Shown in pieces: positions 1 to 11,964 of a stretch of DNA of 64,000 bases. How positions within the stretch are numbered: the first letter of the stretch is position 1; every line of letters begins with the position of its first letter. Under the pieces are notes generated by a model. The model was not told the origin of the DNA. It saw only the letters and a program-made list of their open reading frames with translations, and searched no databases. Source of the stretch: Holothuria scabra (lineage: Eukaryota > Echinodermata > Holothuroidea > Aspidochirotida > Holothuriidae); contig CM074181.1 of NCBI GenBank assembly GCA_037179385.1, positions 51,170,394 to 51,234,393 on the forward strand, given 5' to 3'. A program made the position numbers and the translations under genes.

Positions 1-197
1 TTCACTGTTCATATGTGCCTACTTTTCCATTTTAATTTTCATTCATATGGTGTGTGTATTGTAATTTCTCTTTCGATGATTAGCCTAGATAGCAGACATC
101 CTTCAAACTGGACCGAAGCCCCAAAATTTGTATAAAACATCTGGTTTGGTAAAGAACGTAAATTATTGTTCTCGTAAGAGGCAAAAGTCAATATGAC

Positions 198-441
198 TGG
201 TGGAGGAGCTATCATATAATCAGTGGGGCGGTCGCCCCCGGTGACGGACTCAAAATTGCCTGTCAGCGCCCTTTTTACTCTTTTTACCGTATTGAGGTAT
301 TTGTATCTACCTACATAAAAGCGCCCCTGTAGCCTTTTTCGCCCCCGCTGACTTCATATTCTTGCCCTAGAAACTTTGAAGTACCCCTACAGGCAGTTCT
401 TGCCCCCCCCCCCTTGAGTGAATTACCTTCCTCCGCCACAG
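198..441. mobile_element. hAT-like MITE, non-autonomous
   Basis: The 8-mer aatatgac occurs at 190-197 and again at 442-449, as an 8-bp target-site duplication of the kind hAT transposons make. The right end reads, inverted, CTGTGGCGGAGG, and the left end TGGTGGAGGAG is a damaged match. The 244-bp interior has C-runs (gcgcccc, gcccccgct) and no reading frame. The perfect 8-bp repeat supports the call; the poor left terminus lowers confidence. Confidence 0.55.
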
Positions 442-449
442 AATATGAC

Positions 450-1083
450 TGGTCATGCTATCATTCCAATCGAACTGGGCAGGTAATTAAAAGGCAGCCG
501 AGTTCCAACAAGACCTGTGCTTTTTATCCAACTACACAAACGCATATTGTCTATGTACTGTACAAACCTGAAGCTATTGCGTAATAGCTCCGTGCCCTCA
601 AACACTTTCACGTTCAACAACGATGAGTCATACTCCTCAGTGTTTTTAGACGTTTCAACTCGCGCTTAAATGGAAAACAAAATAATTCACATGCAAGGCA
701 TTGAAAAAGTTCGTTAATTCTTCTGTTGTTCTAAATATATTTATAGTACATGGGTTAATGGGAGACAATCAGCTTTTAGGATGTTATGTTGGCACTTTAT
801 TATCAATTTCACATCTCATTGGACTACGAGTAATCGGATTGTACAGTACGTGCAGCTGAGAGACACCGTTGCTGTAGAGATACCGATATCTGTTCAGATA
901 GACCTAGATACTACTGTACATCAATAGAACCGGTGTCTGTAGGGAGGTAGCACATAACGTGGAACAGCCTGGTCAGAGTCATCAAACGAGATAAGAGCGG
1001 TGTATCTTTACACCTTGAGTAGCGCAGGCAAGCTTTGGGCAAACAAATCCCAAAAGCAGTGAGTTCTGTACAGTCAACTTCTC
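450..1083. other. No gene recognised
   Basis: Unassigned AT-rich sequence between the MITE and the broken Cys-rich protein gene. The stretch just before 1084 ends in ...ctgtacag, which could be a splice acceptor for that gene's ancestor, but nothing else supports this. Confidence 0.5.
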
Positions 1084-2476
1084 ATGAAGCTGTTACATGT
1101 CCTAGTAGAAGTGGCAGAGAGTGGAGGTGACAGTGCTCCCTATGTTGATCCACCTGCTGAAAGTGTTTGGATAAGTGATGGAATGGCTTTGTTGCAACAA
1201 CTGAATCCGAAACATCTTCCTCAAAACTTTGGTCAATTTTCTCAGAAAGTTCTTAAGCAGCTAGTTCATTTAGCCCTCCAACAGAAGCCTAACTGTGTCC
1301 ACTTCGTTACTGACACCTATCCTGAAGTCAGTATAAAGAATGCTGAAAGGAAACGGCGTGAAGCTGGATGATCTCAGAAGATTAAGATCTCTCAACCTAA
1401 TCAAAACATGCCAAAGCAATGGAAGAAATTTCTGGCCGATAGTCATAACAAACAGCAGCTGGTCAGGTCCCTATACAAGCAGTGGAGTAGTTGTCAGGTA
1501 AATGAATTGAAGGTAGTATTTTTGTTTGTTGCAGTTGATGATCAGTGCCATTGTATCAATGTCACTAATAACCGTGTTCATGTTACCGAGGTACCACACT
1601 TGTTTTGCAATCACGAGGAAGCTTATACTCGGATGCTTCTGCATGCGCAGTACGTCGCCAAAACTTCAAACAATATTCCTATTGTCATAAGAAGTCCAGA
1701 CACGGATGTATTTGTTATTGCAGTTGCATTATCTAAAAAAAAAATGGTTCACCCCTCTACTTCTACACAGGAAAGGAAGATATAACCAGAACCATTGATG
1801 TAAATTCTGTTCAAAGTATGCTTGGTAATAGTGCCACGGATGCCCTCATTGGTCTTCACTGCATTACTGGCTGTGACTCTGTGAGTTCCCTGTATGGTAA
1901 AGGTAAGCGGGAGGCTTTCAAACTTCTCCACAAAACATTTACATGGGCTTGGGGATAAAAAGCACTGGAAATGAATTTGACCTAACGGAAGACATGCTGA
2001 ATGCATTAGAAGAATTTATTTGCCAGCTATATGGACATAAAAACGTAAAATCTGTAAATGAAGTCAGATATATAATGCTAAAGATGGCAACCAGAGTTGA
2101 AAATGTTATGCCCCCGAACCGCGATTCCCTTGTTAAACATATCTTGAGGGTCAACTATCAGTCAGCTGTTTACAAACAGAGTTTGACCCAGTTTCAAGTT
2201 TTGCCATCTCCTGTTGGAAATGGGTGGAAGATGGATAACAATGCCCTGGCCATTGATTGGATGGATTTAGCACCAGCACCTGAAAGTGTCTTGGAACTGG
2301 CCTTTTGTTCCTGTAAGAAATCCCCGTGCCAACCATCTACAGCTGATGTTACCTGTTGTGTAGCTGTTGGCCTGCGGTGCCCTGACCTGTGCCGGTGCAA
2401 TAAATGTGACATCATTGCTCTGGATGGAGAGGAGGAGTACATCTCAGAAGAAGAAGATGATGATGATGATGATGAT

Positions 2477-2507
<31 letters not shown>

Positions 2508-2569
2508 AGGAGGAGGCTGATCATTCTGATGATGATGACCCTGCTGTTGGCAGTAATATCATCCTGTAG
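1084..2569 (+). pseudogene. Broken gene of a dispersed invertebrate family with acidic, Cys-rich C-terminus
   Basis: Three successive plus-strand reading frames read like one protein. The first two (1084-1371 and 1408-1785) share a frame and are separated by a TGA at 1369-1371. A shift then occurs near the A-run at 1734-1743, after which the reading continues with GLHCITGCDS around 1845-1880. A further shift near 1940 leads into 1943-2569. The middle part has IRSPDTDVFVIAV followed by the TGCDS and YGKGK motifs, a pattern I know from unnamed, probably transposon-linked proteins that are abundant in cnidarian and other marine invertebrate genomes; a PIN/XPG-like nuclease fold is possible but not shown. 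The C-terminus has closely spaced cysteines (CSCKKSPC ... LCRCNKC), like tesmin-type CXC motifs, then a run of Asp and Glu encoded by gat and gag repeats (2455-2540). The gene is dead as read. Whether the breaks are biological or sequencing errors cannot be told here. Confidence 0.55.
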
Positions 2570-2659
2570 AGGTATTTGATGAAACTTACTTTGAGAACAA
2601 TGTTATGTAAAGCAAATTATTACTTAATTGTAGCTCTGGAGTTAAATAATATCAGTGAG

Positions 2660-3120
2660 TACATGTGTTGGAGGGGAAGGGGGAGGGGCAGGGGTAATTG
2701 TAAGGGCAGGGCCTCCTTTTGACTCCTGGTGGTGGGCTACTATCATAATTTTAAAATATATATCATATGTTACATGTAATATGAAAACATATATTGAAAT
2801 AAACTAACATTTACTGTAACATGCTAACTAAATGTCGAAGGAAGGGAAGGTAGCTAGTGGGTGGGGGACTAAAGATGAGGATAGGTCCTCCCCATTATGC
2901 CTGGTGGTGCTCAGCTATCTTACTTTAAAATGTGTATGATAATATGAAACAGGTTATACGAAAAAAATATATTGAAATAGACGAACGTTCACTGTGAAAA
3001 TGCTAAATATTGCATCGAGGGGAAGGGGCATGGTGTGTGTGGGGGGGGCAAGACTGAAATTGAGGATAGACCCTGCCATCTTACTTTTAAATATATGTCA
3101 TTAAAATGTGAGGTGTAATT
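2660..3120. repeat. Degenerate tandem repeat, about 175 bp, 2.5 to 3 copies
   Basis: Blocks starting near 2665, 2840 and 3015 each have a G-rich head (gaaggg, gtgggggg), then a cctcc or accctgcc stretch, then cttactttaaaat and an AT-rich part with atattgaaata and cattcactgt-like text. The copies differ clearly, so the array is old. It lies just after the broken gene and may be part of its 3' flank. Confidence 0.6.
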
Positions 3121-3404
3121 TGAAAATGAAGGATGTTACAGTAGACTCTATATCTGTGAAATAATATTCTAAGGGAAACCTTACATTTTCTTGGAATTTT
3201 CCTTCTCCTTTGTTTTTGCATTTTTGAAAACATTTTGATACCGAATTCATGGAGACATTTTTTTTCCTTGTAAGAAACGCATTGACCTCACAGTCTATGA
3301 TGGTTTCAAATAATACGCAAATATGGACTACGGAACCTTAAAAAGAGAACCTTTTCAGACCTTCGGCCCACAGTCTAATATGTAGGTAAGGGGTTAATAA
3401 ATAA

Positions 3405-4045
3405 AACAAATTACTTTTCGAACTATAGAAGGTCGGAAACCATCGTGACCAGCGGCTTTGTTAGGCCTGAGGCACTCAAACGCAGTCTTTACTAAATCAC
3501 TCTCACTGACTGGTGTTATGAAAAAAGTGCTAGCATTTTTATTACTTTGGAAAGTTTTTCGAGTGGCCCTAGTCGATATTTTTTCTGCTAGGTTCGGTTA
3601 AGGTTCACAAAAAAAATTATTGAAGGCGTCCGCAATATCCGTTGTCACCATCAGAAAATTATCAGGGTAGTCAGACTGGTTGCGCCCTTTGTGAAGAAGT
3701 GAATTAATGTTTTTCCACGTTTGATTAGGGTCATGCTTAGCAATACTACAAATTTTCTCGAACTTTTGCCTTTTTACGAGACGAATAAGCTGATTTAGTT
3801 TATTGCGAAAGGTATTACAGGTAAGTTTATTATACTGCGTAGGTGACCTAAGGTATTTCTTGAAGAGCTTGTTTTTATGGTTGACGGAGACAAGCAGTCC
3901 GGATGTTATCCAGGTTTGTTTTTTCTTACTATTATGTTTGAAATCTATTAGCGGAAAGCTATCCATGTAGTGTTTACTGAATGTACCATAAAATGCGTTA
4001 AAAGCGGAATTCGTGTCATTTTCTACATACACATTGTTCAAGGTA
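3405..4045 (-). mobile_element. LINE remnant: endonuclease-RT linker and start of RT
   Basis: On the minus strand the translation contains KKKQTWITSGLL, KNKLFKKYLRSP, DPNQTWKNINSLLHKG and ADAFNNFF, followed after an in-frame TAA (just left of 3598) by ECLRPNKAAGHDGF. This order is typical of the region between the endonuclease and reverse transcriptase of non-LTR retrotransposons, with the first RT block (NKA-G-DG). No catalytic RT block follows, so it is a fragment. The residues upstream of about 4045 in the same open frame do not look like LINE sequence. The clade (CR1- or jockey-like) is an inference. Confidence 0.7.
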
Positions 4046-4333
4046 TTTGGTGAGCCTATTAGCGTGCCATAAGAACATACTTTCCATCGATGACGCAGCT
4101 TCATGTATATCAAAAGGCAAAATACATGCAAGACCTCATTAGCTTTCTGATATTGAAATCTTAATGCACACGTCTGAATGACGTCACAGGTACATATCAG
4201 AGGTGAAAAGTAAAAATGAGCATAACTTTTTTGAAATTTGCATTGATTCATCAAAGTACATAAAACAAAGAACGACAAGGTAAATTTTAAACACAGCCTG
4301 AGAAGGGAAAGAAGTAATTGAATTCTCATTTCA

Positions 4334-5312
4334 CTTTTTTTTTCGCATTTAATGTTTATTTCTCTCTCCATAAACAGATAAAGCACAGAACAATTCAAAG
4401 AAAAATTCTAGTAAACAAATAACAAAACAGCACAAAACAAGGACCGCGTAGTTTACATAAACGAATAGGAAAAACAGTATTCGTCAAAAGTATTTAACTT
4501 AAATAGGAACCAAAAAGCAATCATATAAATTCTAACTGAAGCAAATTAAACCACGGCAGCCAATATCTTTCCCAGATCCCTCTTTTCATCTTTAATGTTA
4601 AAATAAATTTCTGAATATCAAAGTACTTTTTGAGGAAATAATTTAAATGAGTTACCGACAATCTTGTTTTATTCAGTTTTGAAAGGAAAATATAATACTT
4701 AACTAAAATTAATATAAGATTGAAAGTTTTGTGGCCCTTAACACCAAATAAAATCGTGAAATTGTTCAGATTGAAAAGCTTGATACCTCTATTTTTAAGG
4801 GTATTTTTTAAGTATCTCCAAAGAGTTTGAACCAAAGGACAAGAGAAAAACAAATGTTCAATCGATTCTACACTATTGTCACAGAAAAAGCAGGTGTCAG
4901 TTTCGCTAATATTCATTTTAAACAGCAAAGAATTTGTGGGGAAAAAACGATGTAATATTTTAAATTGGAACCATATCAGTTTCATATCAGATGTACACCT
5001 GAAAGGTACCAAGCAATAAAAATTCCATATCTCCAACAACTCAGTATGAAGCTCAGCTTGCCACTTTAAAAATGCTTTGTTATTTTGACGGTAATTTTTG
5101 ACTAAGCAAGAGTACACTGATTTAGAATCGAAATGACTACGTGCGCACAGGACAAAATAAAAATTGTTTATTGGTCTGCAAATTTTTTCAAAACCATTTT
5201 TAAAAACATCACCCCAAGAAGTTTTTATTGCATTAATAAACCCAGCGTACTGAAAAAAGTTAGTCTTGACTTGATAAATTCTACCAAAATCGTCGAAAGA
5301 AAGAAAAGTTCC
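4334..5312 (-). mobile_element. 5'-truncated LINE, L1/Tx1-like, with 13-bp target-site duplication
   Basis: The 13-mer aattctcatttca is present at both 4321-4333 and 5313-5325. Between them, read on the minus strand, lies the C-terminal part of a non-LTR retrotransposon protein ending at 4521, then about 180 bp of 3' UTR with AATAAA and a short A-tail (T-run at 4335-4343 on the plus strand). The protein part has MKLIWFQFKILHRFFPTN and a zinc-knuckle-like CFFCDNSVESIEHLFFSC (C-x2-C-x8-H-x4-C), as in the zinc-binding region after the RT of L1/Tx1-type elements. The endonuclease and RT core are missing, so this copy arrived truncated, as target-primed reverse transcription often yields. The open frame continues to 5372, but its first residues lie outside the insertion and are host sequence. 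Confidence 0.85.
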
Positions 5313-5439
5313 AATTCTCATTTCATGCCTTCCCCTACCAAAAGACATTGTCGCCACCCTTGCGGTGGCCACGACAAGTTCACAAGTTAAGATAATTATA
5401 AAACTTTATTTCTGACTTTGTAGGTCAGATTACAGAGTG

Positions 5440-5635
5440 CATGATGGTCAAGTGGTAGCATCGAACTTGTAGCCGGTCTGGGGTTCCACTCCTGACCTGG
5501 TCATTAACCCAAGACTTAAAATGGAACCTATACTGTCACTGCTGTGCATGGTGCTCATCATAAGCTATGGAGTAGGAAAAAGCGAGTGAGTCACAACTGA
5601 AAAAGGCACTGACCGGCCCCAGTTTAAAGGATAGT
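5440..5635 (+). mobile_element. tRNA-derived SINE
   Basis: A pol III A-box-like TGGTCAAGTGGTAG (5445-5458) is followed by a B box GGTTCCACTCC (5482-5492), as in a tRNA-derived head. The body has ggtgctcatcataagctatgg and agtaggaaaaa. The same order of motifs occurs inverted at about 31290-31527, which shows a dispersed family rather than a tRNA gene. Confidence 0.75.
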
Positions 5636-5639
5636 ACAG

Positions 5640-7562
5640 AGATAAATTTATTTTTTATATGTAAAACAAGGATAAAAAATGACATATTGTTAGCGTTCTG
5701 GTGGGATTTTTATTTATTTCCCATGCATGATCTGTTCCCGAGATATTAGAGAATTGAATGTCGTAAATTTTCTACATAGAACAAACTTGAGGCAATCACC
5801 AGTCGTGTGGCATCATGGATTCACACTATTTGCTAATGACCTGTTTTATTTACATTTTACCCTTAATTTAATGCAAATAAACTCTGTTACATTGATACCA
5901 TAGGAGCATCCTGAGCAATGGAATTCTAAAACGTTTATGTGCCTGAGGGGCAAAAAGCATAGGATAACAAATAAAGAAATATATATTAAGAAAAAAAAAA
6001 CAAAACAAATTAAAGCAAAACAGTAGCCAACAATATGAACACATGACATTCCACCTGCTTTCGTCAAGTTCACTTTTACAGAAAATTTTTCTACTTCAAT
6101 TGCTAATTTCTCCAGGACCAGAGATAGGAAATGAATGAAATGTCTAGCAGAATGCTCAGAATTTGTTCTTCTTTAACATGCAGTGATTAGCTTTAGCGCC
6201 CTTACTTTCATATGTTCTTTTCCTCTGCATTCCAACCAAACATTCCGGCATACATCGTGTTAATTAGGGTCAACATGCATACAGCTGCTGAGAGGCACAC
6301 ATTCAGTTTTCAATAATCACGTAAACTGAGGTCATGCTGTATACTGCGAAAAAAGAACACTTTACTGCCTAACTGCAGCACTACGTGATTGCACTCAACA
6401 GACATCTTTACTCTTTAGTTTCGACTTCGGCACAACTGCCTCCGGGGCAACCTTGGGCAAGGTGTTCCTGTGTGTTGGCCCAACACCATGACCTCGGGCA
6501 TGGTGTTGCATTCGGGTGTGGGGGTGACCGTAGGGTGTTCTTGGTTTTTGTTGTCTTGGTGACGGTGGTTGGTGTTGAGGCGGATGTGGGTGAGTTGGCG
6601 GGTTGTTTGAGCGTTGGGGTGGGGTAAGTGCGTCTTTTCCATTTGTCACAAACCTTTATGTTTCATGTTTTGTGTGTGGATGGTTGATGATAAGCGTTTG
6701 TGTATTTTCCGGCCGGTTGGAGTTGAATGTTTGTTTCAGCGTGCCTGCTTCTATGTACGTTTTTAAAAAGAACTTCATGAACAATTTCAAGACGGCATTT
6801 TCTTGCAGAGAAAACCATAAATGTACCGTAAAGTACTTAGCATCGCAGTCAACATTTTGTCTACAGTTAAATCGGTTGTCATTCTCACTTTGGCCTTGTA
6901 TCATCATATTTACAAGAACTTCCAGCTTATTGTTCAGCGCCGCAAGGTTCACCATCATAACAACCAAGTCATCGCCCGCATTTAGGCCATTTTACTTACG
7001 CACACGAACTTATGAGCTATAACTGTGCTGTCATTTACTACGTACCTTATCTAGACCTAAGCCTAGCCCTGCAGCATCACAGATTGCAGTATTCCGGTAG
7101 GCAAAACGGTTGCAGCATATCAACTGCCACGGTCATCTAAATGGGGGGCAGCTTATACCGGTAGGGCAACCTTGGCAATTCATCGGCGAATCACCGCCAG
7201 GGGCATTTATCTCGGCCAGAGCATTTAACTTAATGGTGGCTTCTTAACTCATTGGCAGGACCATCCAATTGCCCAACTGAACCGCCTACTAAAACATATC
7301 GACGGTGCCAGCTGACTCACAAGTTCCCACCATCACGATCTGCCTTTGGTGTAGACTTTCGTGTAGCTATAACTACGTAATAATTACCAGCGGATGGCGA
7401 AAAGACTATCGCTGTCCAACTTCAATCATCATCTTTATTCAGCATATCTCGACACATGCGTGTATCAAGACCTCAGCCATAACTTAACTGCATGCTAATC
7501 GGTATCAATTCTGTTTTTACCTTTACAGATCGGCTGGAGAACCGGATTGGCACTGATGGGGA
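5640..7562. other. No gene recognised; locally GC/TG-rich patch
   Basis: Unassigned sequence. Around 6420-6640 there is a GT-rich, low-complexity stretch (repeated ggtgtt, gtgggtg) open in several frames on both strands. None of the translations resembles a known protein, so I call no gene. Confidence 0.4.
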
Positions 7563-7568
7563 TAAACG

Positions 7569-8539
7569 TATGGAACGCCAAAACCGCCATCGCATATTAC
7601 GATGTACTTCCATTTGGTGGCGTTATTTTACATGACGATGTTATTTCAAATGGCCATCTATCCCGGGAATAATGGCGTTCTTCCGTTTTGCGATGTTACC
7701 ATCGTAAACGGCGTTCGATCAAACGGCGATGTGTATCCAAGACGTGTATCTAAGGCGTGTATCCAAGGCGTGTATCCAAGGGGAGTTCCTGTTCTCAGGT
7801 ATACATATTCAGCAAAGTAAAATCAAACCAATCACAATGGTTGTCATATAAAGAGATCTAGGTCTCGCACGTGTGCGCGCGGTTTCATACTAGTTAATCA
7901 ATATACTAGGCTAAGTTAGTTACCCACATGTCCCATATGCATGCTTAATAACCTCATACAACCACCTGTGTGCCCTAAGCAAAACGTTCAAGTTCAACGA
8001 TCAGACGATGGATGAAATAATTGAATCCCTTCACATCGTAAATGAAGACGAGGTGAAGGAAAACTTTCGGAGGGAAGCAGTAAGTTTGATCACTCATTGC
8101 AATGATAATGCTCGCCTTTACGTAGCCAAAGCCAAACCTGATTGGCTGCATCTTTAACAAAACCATCCTTTAGATGGAATAGTCATCATTGGTAACTCCC
8201 CTTGGATACACGCCTTGGATACACGCCTTAGATACACGTCTTGGATACACATCGCCGTTTGATCGAACGCCGTTTACGATGGTAACGTCGAAAAACGGAA
8301 GAACGTCATCATTCCTGGATAGATGGCCATTTGAACTAACATCGTCATGTAAAATAACGCCACCAAGTGGAAGTACATCGTTTTATGTGATCGAACGCCG
8401 TTTGAGTTGGTAACGTCGAAAAACGGAAGAACGTCATCATTCCTGGATAGATGGCCATTTGAACTAACATCGTCATGTAAAATAACGCCACCAAACGGAA
8501 GTACATCGTCATATGCGATGGCGGTTTTGGCGTTCCATA
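7569..8539. mobile_element. Foldback-type DNA element with long inverted arms
   Basis: The left arm (7569 to about 7790) reads inverted in the right arm (about 8190-8539). Both outer ends are TATGGAACGCCAAAACCGCC and its reverse complement. The six bases taaacg lie directly outside both ends (7563-7568 and 8540-8545) as a likely target-site duplication. The inner ends of both arms carry short repeats of cgtgtatccaag. The unique centre of about 400 bp holds no convincing ORF. The right arm is longer because a 128-bp piece is duplicated. The arms are translatable in part, but those frames mirror each other and look like non-coding shadows. Confidence 0.8.
8261..8516. repeat. Two 128-bp tandem units inside the right foldback arm
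   Basis: Units 8261-8388 and 8389-8516 both start gatcgaacgccgttt and both include ggaagaacgtcatcattcc and gatagatggccatttgaac. They differ at only a few bases. The left arm has a single equivalent, so the duplication arose after the arms formed. Confidence 0.85.
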
Positions 8540-8545
8540 TAAACG

Positions 8546-11500
8546 AGCACGCGTGGAATTGGAGACCACATACGCAGCACAACCTTCTTATTGGCAGAAG
8601 CCACCTCTGTCATTTTAAAGTTTCTCCAAGAACATATTAAAAACTAGACGGTTTGTACTTGCAGGCAAGTACTGATCAAAGTCACTGAAAATGGTCTGAA
8701 CCGAAACGAAAAAGCCCAATATTGCACCACTTGATTCTAAGCCTCGATCGAATAAATATTAAGTGCTGTACAAACATAACCACACGGCCTGCGATGCTCA
8801 CATTCTCAGAGAAAAATGTTCTGCCGCCAACACAACTTTAATCATTGTGCCAGGAACGTACCTTTCACGCAGGCAACAGATGAGCTGTAAGATATTTCTG
8901 CCTCACATTCGGCATTTGCACATCCGCAGATCCGCGGGATTTTCGATGGTGGTCGTGGAACAAGTATTAGAGTTAGTCTACGTAACGGCATGCAAGTCTG
9001 GAACTATTTTATGAGTGATCAAATTAAGTATATAAAGAAAGTCAATAGAACTGCGTAACGACTAATCGTCCTTCGAAAAGAAGACTTCCTACATGCCCCA
9101 AATAAGCTGATTATTCTATTGGAACACCGTCAAGTTGGTGAAATCGGGGAAAAAGTCGAAATTTCCACTTTATAAAAAAAGTCGGAGTAACTGCGTGGGG
9201 GATGAAATGCTGTACAACGTTAGTATTGTTCGTGTGTAAATAGAGTAGCATCACACTGAATGTATTTATATGCCGAGCCAAGCAAGAAGGCACGAGTTCC
9301 CTTGACAAACTGAGCAAATCCAGTGATCTAAGTTGTAGGCTTCGATTAATTAATCTGACTCTGGACTATTCCTTTCAAACCAGGAAAGGAGACACAACAA
9401 TCAAAGCTGTATCAACAATATGTACTGGAAAACACAGTCTTCCCATTCAAATATCAGTTTGATTGACAAATTCCTTTGTGCTCATTGTTAGGTACTGTTG
9501 TCTTTTTGCTAAAGTCCTCCAGACCCTCTGGCAAAGAGCCTTTCGGCGACACTAAACTATAAAGAAGCTACACGCCCACTGAAGGTCAACACTTGACCAA
9601 CATCACGTCCCTCAGACCATTTACTTCTTTGGTCGTCATTGGTACTTTTGGCTTTTCCCCTTAGGAAAGAGGATCTTACCTTTCACACCGAGACCCGAGA
9701 AAATAATTTCCTTTGTTAAAACATGATTTAAAAACAATTTGGCTACTCTTAATTTGAAAGATGCATCTGTACAGCCCGGCCAAGCCGGAAAGTGATTTTG
9801 TAAAATCAGTTTTCGACACATTGAAGGAAAATGGTGTTGATCCTACCAAGCCGTTCAAGAAATACCTGGTCGTCTGGATGATGTTATTTTTAAACTAGTT
9901 ATTTGATGAGACAGTTCGTGACTCCATTTTCTCTTTTGTAGGGCATCCCAGCTACGCCTTATACAGGTTATTTTATTGACCCTTACGAAACTTCTAATTT
10001 ACTCTTTCCGACTCCATTACTGAGTAAACATTTGTTGATCGAAAACCAGGGAGTTCGAAAACTAAGTGTAACCGTACAAATTTTACAGTTCTACCAAGTT
10101 GAGACCAAAGTGTTTACACATGAACAACATGAGTAACACATAAGTAGTTGAATTTTTCCAGTCTCTACACGTGCTGTTGTTGGTCTGACGTGTATTGTAC
10201 ATACTACTGTGTAGGGTTCATTTCGGCTGGTGAACTTATGTTGCTTCAGTTGGGAAGCTGACCGCGGGTTCACCGAAATATATTTAGCTCTGATGACGTC
10301 ACACAATTTTGAATTTTAACCGCTTATGAAAATGTGGAATACACTTGGGAGAAAGAACGGCTTTTTATTCTGTTCACTTCAAACTACGATCAAGGAAACT
10401 ATGAAACTCACCAGATTAACTTCGCAAGTTGTCATAAAACCAGTTTCGGGTGAAATTGTGGGCCAAAAGGCCCAAGGATCGCCTGGAGTTTTTAGTTCAG
10501 CCTTTCTGAACGTTCGGTGAATGGTCACAAATTTGTCCCGAAATCATCCTGAAGTTGTCCAGTAATAACCGAATACACACGCTAAGGTAGGAAATATACT
10601 TTCTCACAAAGGTTAGTTGATAAATTATTCCAATATTCCTGAAAACGGTCAATATCGCGTTGTTTATGCTACTACCCTCTTTCCATTACACTACACCTGT
10701 TAGTCAGCCAGCCATCTGAAAACGAAATGCATGATGGTACCTACATATTGCAGCACTGCGATACAAGATCCATCACAATGCCATGCATCTGGCGTGCACA
10801 TACGTGAGTGATCGAAAATATGTACATATAATGAATAGATATGCAGAACAAAGACACGGTGTTCTGGAAAGCATTTTAGTGAAAATAAAAGGATAACAAG
10901 AAAGGTACAACTATATTTTTGAAATATTATTTGTTCTCTCTTTCAAGTGTTTTTTCAACATACTCTCACCATGAAGACGGAAAATGTTCAATTTTAAACT
11001 TTGCAAGTAAGCTTTCGCTCCTTCGGTTTACTCGGAAAGCATATGGAGAAGACTCTAGCCAAAGTTCACCCCCTGACAATCGCTATCTACTCGAACGAGT
11101 TTCGTTTTGAATATTTAACTTTCTATTTTTCTTCAATTACCAAAGAATGCTTAATTACATAAGACCTTGAACAAGAATTATTGGCATTTTTAACGCGTGT
11201 CCGTTTTCGCTCTGTGTGGGCTAGCTCGAGTACGGTCTCCCAGAATCCATTTTACCTGGATTGCCGAGAGTGTAAAGACTAGGCAATAACGGTTACAAAT
11301 GTGACGTCTGCTTCCCAGCTGCTTCAAGTATTAACACTTAAAGTTAACTCTTTTTTGTCTTTGATCTACTTTCAAATAGCTATCGGCGCCTCCATTAATG
11401 TGAGGAGGGAGCGATGACCACGGACTTAAAACTATAGAACTTGGAGAATTAAAAGATAGCCTACCTGGTGATATTAATTTCAGCTGTACGTCAACCAAAT

Positions 11501-11549
11501 TCAATAAATGAATAATAACCCTGCAACGCCGTATCCACTGGTGGGATGT
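8546..11549. other. No gene recognised
   Basis: About 3 kb of AT-rich sequence with only short open frames, all below about 85 codons and without recognisable motifs. It could be intergenic or intronic. Confidence 0.4.
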
Positions 11550-11890
11550 GTGTCAAGTGGTAAGAAATGCAAGAAGGGTCATTCACATGCTGCTCTCAAT
11601 TTTGGTCGTTGACCAATCCTAAGTACTTTGTGTCAGGTGAATTTTTGATTTGGATACCATTAAAAGCCAAAACTTTTAGAACATACACGATACTGATAAG
11701 TTTGCTTACTTGCATAAAAGATGCCTTACTAATACGCATTGCGGGAAGCTCAATTTTTTCAAACCAAATATTTAACAGGCTAAAAGCATTTGACGCTGTT
11801 TCAATTAACTTTGAAATACTTTTGTTAGCTGAAAAAACATTGGTGTCGTCTGCAAAGAGGCGAATTGGAATGCTGGAAGCAACATTTTGA
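11550..11890 (-). mobile_element. LINE reverse transcriptase fragment with FADD catalytic box
   Basis: The minus-strand translation has IRLFADDTNVFSA, the F/Y-A-D-D metal-binding box of non-LTR reverse transcriptases, then LLNIWFEK and TKYLGL, the usual order of the following RT blocks. Just after this (near 11590) an in-frame TGA interrupts a continuation reading DQN, then EQHVND. The fragment lacks both ends of the element. It could belong to the same family as the fragment at 3405-4045, since the two cover neighbouring parts of an RT ORF and share orientation, but they do not overlap and cannot be compared. Confidence 0.75.
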
Positions 11891-11964
11891 ATATCCGAAT
11901 CGTTGACGTCAAACTGTCTTTGTAATGTAATAATTTGCAATATGTTTCGTCTGTTTTTGGTCAC

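Noticed and set aside
4521..5372. A single 283-residue host protein
   Set aside because: The first residues lie outside the 13-bp target duplication, and the rest is the C-terminus of a LINE protein.
6385..6649. Overlapping open frames on both strands
   Set aside because: Low-complexity GT-rich DNA; frames mirror each other and match nothing.
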